DNA from: CAYXBG01 sp964463145
GTDB taxonomy: Bacteria; Acidobacteriota; UBA6911; RPQK01; CBDAPI01
Direction: 5' to 3'
Length of the DNA stretch: 38,768 nt
Assembly: GCA_964463145.1 (NCBI GenBank)
Contig: CAYXBG010000007.1
Location: 1 to 38,768, forward strand
Position 1 is the first letter of the stretch. The number at the start of each line of letters is the position of its first letter. Under the pieces are notes generated by a model, which was not told the DNA's origin, did no database searches, and saw nothing but the letters and a program-made list of their open reading frames with translations. Position numbers and translations under genes: made by a program. Below are positions 7,824 through 13,998 of the stretch, one piece after another.

Positions 7824-9107
7824 CTACTCGTCTATGGTTTGCCCTTCCTGAATCGGTTGAAGGGCTCCTTCTGTACTGAATGTCATATTATGGGGTGGAC
7901 CGATACTCTGTACCGTTGGATTCCCCTCAAGTTCCGTTAATAAAGCTTCCGATGCCTCGATGGTAGTTAGGCTGAGAGTGTCTCGGATTCTTGCCAGTCG
8001 TATCTCATGAGATTTTTTGTTGCCTGCTAGAGAAGCGAAAGCCTGTACTAAGGTTTCTTGGTCGGTTGGAAAGTGGAGTGGAATATGTCCAGGGATTAGG
8101 TTTCGAGATGTAATCGCATTCAGATAGGTGACTCTTTCATCCATTTTCTCTACAACCCGTCCTGAACAAAAGTCTGCCAATCCAATCCCGATTGCATTAC
8201 CACCAGATTTTTCTGTGAGGTCGAGAACTATTATCCGCATAATATCTGGTGTGTCCTGCCATAGAGAATTGAGTTTGAACCAACGTCCAGTGATATTGGG
8301 ATCCATACCCGACCCACTGATTTCTTTCCCTATCCTGTCGATGATTAGGGTGTCGAGTTTTTCGAAAGGAAGACTCGGCATCAGTTTTTTTGCCGTAACC
8401 AAAAGCTGCCGTTCCCGGGCCTCAAGGTTGGCCGCAGGGATGAACTCGAGATGGGCCGTTTCGTGATAGGCATTTTCAATGAGGGCGACACCCATTATCA
8501 GTTTTCCACTGTTGATAAGTACTCTACCTTTGGTCAGGATTAGATGTTCATATCCTCGTATTGCCGCGGATTGATGGAATGTGTTGGCTCCCTCGATATT
8601 CCCAAGGCCCACAGCGATCATTTTCATCAGGCCACTTTCCATCTCACCTTTAAAATCAGTATGAGGCTTTATCCGATTGATCAGAATGATGCCGTCTGAC
8701 TCGAATGCGGTGCGGTCTGTGTGTACGGCCACTCCGTCCACAGTTGACCCGATTTCGATCGATTCCGTTGATGAGACGATAGGAGCGCCTACGACGTTTT
8801 CAGTTACCCCATAACCTGCCAAGATTTTAGCTTGTCCCTGAGCAGTACTTCCTCCATGACTACCCATTGCGGGGACGACTAGAGGATGAGCCCCAAAGGA
8901 TTTCAGATGAGTAACGACACCTTGGACGATTTTATCAATGTGAGAAATCCCACGGCTTCCGACAGCTACAGCAATCCGCTTATTTTTGAGAGTGGTCAGT
9001 AAATCGGAGTGGCGAGAAGCCTGTTTCCTCAAGGTTTTTGCAATGGAATCGAGCCTGGGTGCTTCAAACTTTTGCCTGACAGTCGCAATCCTTGGGAATG
9101 AGCTCAT
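7824..9107 (-). CDS. LarA-family (DUF2088) nickel-pincer racemase/epimerase homologue
   Basis: LarA racemizes lactate using a nickel pincer nucleotide cofactor, and homologues act on other 2-hydroxyacids. The N-terminal DUF2088 pattern is clear: AVGSRGISHIDKIV, PAMGSHGGSTAQGQ, NRIKPHTDFKG, ESGLMKMIAVGLG. Likely active-site positions are H84, H149, K162 and H178; K162 and H178 are 16 residues apart, like the K184/H200 pair I recall in lactobacillar LarA. Length is 427 aa. The ATG has GGAAG four bases upstream. It is the last gene of a minus-strand set after the sugar isomerase and FGE. No larB, larC or larE (cofactor makers) is in the window, so they would have to lie elsewhere. The true substrate is unknown; a sugar-derived hydroxyacid is a guess from context. 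Confidence 0.75.
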   Translation of the reverse strand: MSSFPRIATVRQKFEAPRLDSIAKTLRKQASRHSDLLTTLKNKRIAVAVGSRGISHIDKIVQGVVTHLKSFGAHPLVVPAMGSHGGSTAQGQAKILAGYGVTENVVGAPIVSSTESIEIGSTVDGVAVHTDRTAFESDGIILINRIKPHTDFKGEMESGLMKMIAVGLGNIEGANTFHQSAAIRGYEHLILTKGRVLINSGKLIMGVALIENAYHETAHLEFIPAANLEARERQLLVTAKKLMPSLPFEKLDTLIIDRIGKEISGSGMDPNITGRWFKLNSLWQDTPDIMRIIVLDLTEKSGGNAIGIGLADFCSGRVVEKMDERVTYLNAITSRNLIPGHIPLHFPTDQETLVQAFASLAGNKKSHEIRLARIRDTLSLTTIEASEALLTELEGNPTVQSIGPPHNMTFSTEGALQPIQEGQTIDE

Positions 9108-9167
9108 AAGACTTCCGAATATCCGAGTGGAGGGCCATTGGGGATCGACGAGGTTTTCATAGCAATT

Positions 9168-10076
9168 TCAGGAAGATAGATTGCGAACACATCGGAATCC
9201 TAAATTATTGAGCCCTGAATCAGTTGGCGTTTTCTGACGGGCACTGACTCTATATCCGGTGCAGTAATTCTCACTACACATCCAGGAGCCACCTCTGATC
9301 ACTTTTTCGCGGCCGCTTTCTGGCCCGGTTGGATTCTGTCGACGGGTAGCTGTGCGATAAGTGTCAGGACTATACCAATCTTGAGTCCACTCCCAGACAT
9401 TTCCTGAGATGTCGTACAATCCGTATCCATTGGCTGGGAATTTTCCAACAGGTGCTGGGGCAAGAAAACCATCTCCTCCTCCATCGTCTAGAGGGAAAGT
9501 CCCTTGCCATACATTGGCCATATGATTGTCATCTGGTCGTAGTTCATTACCCCAAGGATAGATTAGTCTGGGCAATCCTCCACGGGCAGCCCATTCCCAC
9601 TGGGCCTCTGTGGGAAGGCTCTTCCCATGCCAATCTGCATAAGCGTGAGCATCATGCCAGGAGATGTGGACGACTGGGTGATCGAGTCTATCGGTGATAG
9701 AACTTTCAGGTCCCTCTGGATGTTTCCAGTCTGCTCCGGTGATGGGTTCCCAAGCACCTCTTTGCCGATTGAAAACTCCCGACCAGCCAATTTTTTCCGA
9801 CTCCGTTATGTACCCGGCAGCATTTACAAATTCTTGATATTGACGATTGGTCACTTCGTAGCGGTCAATTAAAAATGCATCAATTTTCACGGGATGTGCG
9901 GGTCCTTCGAAGGAAGAGCCATCGTTGGTTCCCATCTCGAAAGTTCCTGCCGGGATCAAAACCATGCCTGGGGGGGCAATCTCGACTTCAGCACTTTTTT
10001 CTGGTCGGGGTTGAGAGGTGCACGAGCCTAAAAGAAGAAGTAATCCAATGAGAGAGGCCTGTGAAACTTTAATCAT
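9168..10076 (-). CDS. Formylglycine-generating enzyme, lipoprotein form (sulfatase activator)
   Basis: FGE oxidizes a cysteine in type I sulfatases to the catalytic formylglycine. The C-terminal SUMF1 domain has MVLIPAGTFEMGT, YEVTNRQYQEFV, PVVHISWHDAHAYADW, LPTEAQWEWAARGG, DISGNVWEWTQDWY and LGFRC. Critically it keeps the copper-binding cysteine pair: GGSWMCSENYC, C267 and C272 counted from the ATG at 10076, aligned with human C336/C341. Most bacterial SUMF1-domain proteins lack these, so this looks like a true FGE. The N terminus MIKVSQASLIGLLLLLGSC is a lipoprotein signal with the lipobox cysteine at 19. A TTG at 10115 would add 13 residues before a natural n-region; neither start has a good SD. 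No sulfatase is in the window. Confidence 0.85.
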   Translation of the reverse strand: MIKVSQASLIGLLLLLGSCTSQPRPEKSAEVEIAPPGMVLIPAGTFEMGTNDGSSFEGPAHPVKIDAFLIDRYEVTNRQYQEFVNAAGYITESEKIGWSGVFNRQRGAWEPITGADWKHPEGPESSITDRLDHPVVHISWHDAHAYADWHGKSLPTEAQWEWAARGGLPRLIYPWGNELRPDDNHMANVWQGTFPLDDGGGDGFLAPAPVGKFPANGYGLYDISGNVWEWTQDWYSPDTYRTATRRQNPTGPESGREKVIRGGSWMCSENYCTGYRVSARQKTPTDSGLNNLGFRCVRNLSS

Positions 10077-10231
10077 GAATTGGCTAGGTTTCCACAATTT
10101 CAAGACTGGTGTCAACTCACTTAGGCGCTGACAGGTGTTTCATGAAACTTTCCTCGAGATGCTGTTATACAGGTTTCCTCATAGTTAAGAAGGAATAACA
10201 TTTCTGAGCTAGTTGTAATGTGGTGATGTGA

Positions 10232-11686
10232 TCAATCCTGGAGTGCTTTGAAGCCAATGCCCAGAACTTTGCAGGCCATCTCGAGTTCTTCCATAACATC
10301 CCCATAGACGGCGTGAATGTGATTGCAGTGGAAGTTGTCGATAAAGGTCTCAATACTGCATCCGAATTTGGTGAAAGCATGAGGCCAGTTGTCCTGACAA
10401 ATAGCTGCTATCTCATCATTCCGATCTCCGAAATCGACAAACTCCCCTCTAACCGCTGTTAGTTCATAGTGCAAGTCATGCCTGGTCAATCGGGCAAGCG
10501 TAACTGGGCCTGGTGCGGCGATGTGATATACCGATGCTCCTCCTGCCGGAAAATAAAATCCTTCGGGCCGGAACTCGGTTTGAGATAGGTTGGTTTCAGG
10601 ATCTTTGCTACGGCTCGCAAAGTATGTTGCATGTTGACCACTGTTGCAGAGATCCCAGACGCCTAGATCAGTGTGATAATGGCGAACATCTGCAAAAAGC
10701 ACAGGTGTATTGGCGACATGCTTAAGAAGTTGCATCGTCAGAGCAGCATCAGAATCTGCCTCAGTTGAGCAGACGATCGAAGGTTTTGGTAGGCCGTCCG
10801 GTCCATAAAGGTCGTTTAGGAAAGCTTCGGCCACGTCAGGGGTTGCAAAATGTTCAGACAGCTCACGTTGGCCTTTAATTCCACAAAAATCATACTTGAA
10901 TTCTTCGATTAGATCGATTACCCCATAGTACATGGCGAGTTGTTTTCGCAGGAGTTCTTCAGTAAGACGGAATTTAGCATCGGGTTCTGTCCAGTGAATT
11001 TTACGAACGTGTTTTTTGAGATAAGCTAGGCTGGCGGATACTCGTTCCCCAGTCTTTAACTCCATTTTGGCGCGCCGAACGATTTCGAATTGGTCTACGT
11101 GGTCTACGTCGATGCCAAATTCTTTCATCCATTGAGCTGGATCGATAACTGTAGTGTCGATTCCTAGGGACCGACCCCCTATCAGAGCATAGGTCAAACC
11201 TTTAAGACGGTGAGCAGCCGCTATACCAACGAGTTGAGCTGTTAGACGCCGTTTAACGGTAGGATCTTCAATATCACCGAAATTCTTGGTGAAGGGAATA
11301 CCGGCTTGATCTAGGGATCCGGAATTCGCAAGCATACCTACCAGTCCAGGATAACGGGGGTTGATGTTGGAGAACATCACGATTGGTTTTGGACAGAATT
11401 GTGCGGCAACTCTAGCGTATTGAGGCCAGGCCCAAACCGAGAAATTGAACAGGGTCACGTCTACATCTTCCGCCGCCAAGCGCTTTCCATTACGGACGGC
11501 TATTTCATTTTTCCAAATCACTTCGTCGCCGAGAATGACCTCGAATCCTTCCTCTTCCAAAGTACTTGCTAATTTTTCTCGGAATTCTTGGTTGACAGGA
11601 GCCAGGGGTTCCTGAAGAAAACTGCGGCCGTCTCCGAAGTCTAGAATTCCGACTTTGATACCGGAGGTTTTCAAGTGTTCGAGCAT
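10232..11686 (-). CDS. L-fucose/L-arabinose isomerase-family sugar isomerase
   Basis: FucI/AraA-fold enzymes interconvert aldose and ketose using Mn2+. The C-terminal half carries the catalytic signatures: STEADSDAALTMQL (E309), VLFADVRHY (D333) and NFHCNHIHAVYGD (H456/H458). The E-to-D spacing of 24 equals that of E. coli FucI E337/D361 as I remember them. WDLCNSGQHATYFA and FPAGGASVYHIAAPG are also typical. At 484 aa it is shorter than FucI (about 590) and has no signal peptide. ATG at 11686 has AGGGAG eight bases upstream. First gene of the minus-strand set followed by FGE and the LarA-like gene; divergent from a symporter operon. The sugar is not determined; fucose, arabinose or another 6-deoxy sugar are all possible. 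Confidence 0.8.
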   Translation of the reverse strand: MLEHLKTSGIKVGILDFGDGRSFLQEPLAPVNQEFREKLASTLEEEGFEVILGDEVIWKNEIAVRNGKRLAAEDVDVTLFNFSVWAWPQYARVAAQFCPKPIVMFSNINPRYPGLVGMLANSGSLDQAGIPFTKNFGDIEDPTVKRRLTAQLVGIAAAHRLKGLTYALIGGRSLGIDTTVIDPAQWMKEFGIDVDHVDQFEIVRRAKMELKTGERVSASLAYLKKHVRKIHWTEPDAKFRLTEELLRKQLAMYYGVIDLIEEFKYDFCGIKGQRELSEHFATPDVAEAFLNDLYGPDGLPKPSIVCSTEADSDAALTMQLLKHVANTPVLFADVRHYHTDLGVWDLCNSGQHATYFASRSKDPETNLSQTEFRPEGFYFPAGGASVYHIAAPGPVTLARLTRHDLHYELTAVRGEFVDFGDRNDEIAAICQDNWPHAFTKFGCSIETFIDNFHCNHIHAVYGDVMEELEMACKVLGIGFKALQD

Positions 11687-11905
11687 TGCGTGTTCTCCCT
11701 TAATATGCCGATTATGGTTTTAGGCAGCTGCTAATGAGAGCTCTGTTTTCTCCACTATATGTCGCTTCCTTGCTAGAAGGCGACTGAATCTGAATCAGGC
11801 AGTTCCTCTTCGTTTAGCTGGCTCGGCTTGATTTTCTCTATTTTCAGACGACTATCGAGGCGTCAAGATCCATTTCTCAAACACCACTGACTACCAATAA
11901 TATGG

Positions 11906-11922
11906 ACTGGAACCGATCCAGT
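11906..11922. promoter_or_regulatory. Operator-like palindrome
   Basis: ACTGGA-ACCGA-TCCAGT: two perfect 6-base arms with a 5-base centre containing CCG. It sits about 220 bases upstream of the isomerase start and about 180 upstream of the small membrane protein start, a sensible place for a shared repressor. It is somewhat reminiscent of LacI-family operators but does not fit that consensus exactly. Confidence 0.4.
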
Positions 11923-12088
11923 TCAAGGAAGATTCTAATGTTTCCGTACCCTCTAGGTTATTTCTCTCACAAAGAGCTAACAAGCTTAGAGGACAAATCC
12001 CGCGAACCGACTCCGTAAACAGATTAGTTGTCCTTCTAAGGAAAAACTATCTGGTCAATGCATGTGGTGAATGATTGAGTTAAGCTTT

Positions 12089-12094
12089 GGAGGT
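12089..12094 (+). promoter_or_regulatory. Strong ribosome binding site deciding the start at 12104
   Basis: GGAGGT at 12089-12094 is followed by a 9-base spacer and an in-frame TTG at 12104. The in-frame ATG at 12071 lies upstream of this site and has no good SD, and the ATG at 12119 is too far away, so I prefer the TTG. Confidence 0.55.
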
Positions 12095-12103
12095 CCTGAA
12101 GAG

Positions 12104-12265
12104 TTGGGGTTTTATCCGATGGGAAATAAGTTAATAGATATTAAAAGCAAGGTTTTTGAGAAGAAATCCAGTGAAGCTAAACTCCGATATATCTACGTTG
12201 CCGTCCTTCTCAACACTATTATTCTGATCACGTTGATGTGGTGGTTTTCTAAGGTCTTTATCTGA
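12104..12265 (+). CDS. Small single-span membrane protein, probable partner of the SSS symporter
   Basis: I do not recognise this gene by sequence. It encodes about 53 residues (64 if it starts at the ATG at 12071): a charged, Lys/Glu-rich cytosolic stretch (IDIKSKVFEKKSSEAKLRY) and one hydrophobic span YVAVLLNTIILITLMWWF close to the C terminus. Its TGA overlaps the symporter ATG by one base (TGATG), so the two are translationally coupled. Small membrane subunits directly upstream of SSS transporters are known elsewhere, for example YhdT/DUF997 with PanF and the DUF4212 proteins, but those have two or more spans and I see no homology. A role in assembling or regulating the symporter is inference from coupling. 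Confidence 0.65.
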   Translation: MGFYPMGNKLIDIKSKVFEKKSSEAKLRYIYVAVLLNTIILITLMWWFSKVFI

Positions 12266-13947
12266 TGCACCCTATCGACTGGCTAATAGTCGGAAGCTAT
12301 TTAACCTATGTGGTTTGGGGTAGCGTCAACAAGAGTGATGCTACCGGTGCTATTAAGGGTTATTTCCTTGCAAACCGGAGTTTGCCCTGGTGGGCAGTAG
12401 GTCTTTCGATTATGGCAACTCAGATGAGTGCCATCACTCTTGTTGGTTCTACGGGTCAAGCTTTTGATGACGGTATGCGTTTCATTCAGTTCTATCTGGG
12501 GCTGCCACTGGCAATGGTCATCTTGTGCCTTACGGTAGTTCCTTTTTTCTACCGAGCTAAGGTTTACACAGCCTACGAATATTTGGAGAACCGTTTCGAT
12601 TCTAGGACGCGGACTTTAGCGAGTATGCTCTTTTTAGTTTCTAGAGGTTTGTCGTGCGGGGTCATCATAGCAGCTCCTGCAGTGATTCTTTCTGTCGTTT
12701 TGGGTTGGGATCTGTCTCTAACCGTACTAGCCATCGGTGTGCCAACCGTTGTTTACACCATGTTGGGAGGTGTCCAAGCTGTTACCTGGGCGGATGTGAA
12801 GCAGATGGTCATCATCATCATTGGCATAACAGCGGTAATCATGATTATCGTGTCTCAACTTCCTTCTGGGGTATCAATTATCGGGGCCATGCAGCTTGCG
12901 GCAGCCAGTGGACGGTTGACTACTGTAGATTTTTCATTCGATCTTAAGAGTACCTATACGTTCTGGTCGGGCCTTCTAGGGGGGACCTTTTTGATGCTTT
13001 CTTACTTTGGATGCGATCAGAGTCAGGTGCAACGTTATCTGACAGCGAGATCCTTGAGTGAAAGTAGGGTCTCACTTCTGATGAGTGCTTTTCTGAAAAT
13101 CCCCATACAGTTTGCCATTCTTCTGTTGGGGGTATTGGTTTTTGTTTTCTATAATTTTTCGGCTCCTCCAATTTTGTTCAACCAAGCTCAATTTGAGAAG
13201 GTTGAAAACCAGCCAAGATTTGAGCAACTGGTATTGGCCCATAAAAAAGCTTCCGAGAATGTCCATCATGCCTCTCGGCAGTTTCTTTTTGAGAAGTCTG
13301 CGACAAGTAAAGATGCGTATCTATCGGCCCTGCGAGAACGTCAGGAAATCCGCGGCAGAGCGATCCAGATTGTTCAGGTCAGTGAGAGTGCGTCCTCGTT
13401 TAGTGATGTTAACTATGTTTTCCCATCTTTCGTGATTAATAATCTTCCGATCGGGATGGTTGGACTCATAGTGGCGGCGATTTTCGCAGCAGCTATGTCG
13501 AGTGTCTCTTCTGAGCTAAACGCACTATCCACTGCGACTGTTATGGATTTCTATCGAAGATTTTTTCGTCCCGATGAGGAGGAGAAGCATTACCTGCGAT
13601 TTTCCAAAATTGTTACGGGGATCTGGGGATTAGCTGCTTGTGCGGTTGCGGTCTATGCAAGTCAGCTCGGCTCCCTTATAGAGGTCGTCAATCGTCTAGG
13701 CTCTTTTTTCTACGGTTCGCTGCTAGGTGTTTTTGTTTTGGCAATAGCAACGCGTTGGGCAACACCCCTTTCCGCCTCGGCAGGTTTGATTGGAGGCATG
13801 ATCGCAGTGGCCGGAGTTAGTCTGCTAACTGAAATCTCTTTTCTCTGGTACAACTTGGTAGGGGTGAGTGCGGTAATTTTGGTGGCCTTTTTTATCAGTT
13901 GGTGGGAAGGTGCCTTTGAGGTAGACCCAGGATTAGGTTGTGACTAG
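12265..13947 (+). CDS. Sodium:solute symporter (SSS family)
   Basis: Inner-membrane Na+-coupled importer with the LeuT fold. About 13 hydrophobic spans are visible. Family landmarks include GYFLANRSLPWWAVGLSI, the unwound first span ATQMSAITLVG (51-61) and SSVSSELNALSTATVMDFY near 412-430, which supplies Na2-site serines. GGVQAVTWADVKQ at 168-180 is also typical. Residues about 304-380 form an unusually long hydrophilic, mostly helical insertion between two membrane spans. The substrate is unknown; sugars, sugar acids, sialic-acid-like compounds and amino acids are all carried by relatives. It is coupled to the small protein upstream and followed 51 bases later by a secreted deacetylase, so it may import that enzyme's product. 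Confidence 0.9.
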   Translation: MHPIDWLIVGSYLTYVVWGSVNKSDATGAIKGYFLANRSLPWWAVGLSIMATQMSAITLVGSTGQAFDDGMRFIQFYLGLPLAMVILCLTVVPFFYRAKVYTAYEYLENRFDSRTRTLASMLFLVSRGLSCGVIIAAPAVILSVVLGWDLSLTVLAIGVPTVVYTMLGGVQAVTWADVKQMVIIIIGITAVIMIIVSQLPSGVSIIGAMQLAAASGRLTTVDFSFDLKSTYTFWSGLLGGTFLMLSYFGCDQSQVQRYLTARSLSESRVSLLMSAFLKIPIQFAILLLGVLVFVFYNFSAPPILFNQAQFEKVENQPRFEQLVLAHKKASENVHHASRQFLFEKSATSKDAYLSALRERQEIRGRAIQIVQVSESASSFSDVNYVFPSFVINNLPIGMVGLIVAAIFAAAMSSVSSELNALSTATVMDFYRRFFRPDEEEKHYLRFSKIVTGIWGLAACAVAVYASQLGSLIEVVNRLGSFFYGSLLGVFVLAIATRWATPLSASAGLIGGMIAVAGVSLLTEISFLWYNLVGVSAVILVAFFISWWEGAFEVDPGLGCD

Positions 13948-13998
13948 ATTTTCTTGTCTGAAGCCGGTAATCGAGTTCAGATCTGAAAGGCAGGGGCT

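Larger units (their letters stand above)
11687..12103. other. Divergent intergenic regulatory region
   Basis: This 417-base gap separates the sugar isomerase (minus) from the small membrane protein and symporter (plus). I see no convincing ORF, tRNA or riboswitch in it. Its most structured element is the palindrome at 11906-11922. I found no confident -35/-10 pair in either direction. It probably carries both promoters and the site of a shared regulator. Confidence 0.5.

Noticed and set aside
9168..10076. SUMF1-domain protein as a non-catalytic or EgtB/nitric-oxide-reductase-type protein
   Set aside because: It keeps both FGE cysteines and the LGFRC end, and lacks EgtB's DinB-like domain.
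10513..10725. Plus-strand ORF inside the sugar isomerase
   Set aside because: Lies entirely antisense to a gene with intact catalytic motifs; no start signal or similarity.
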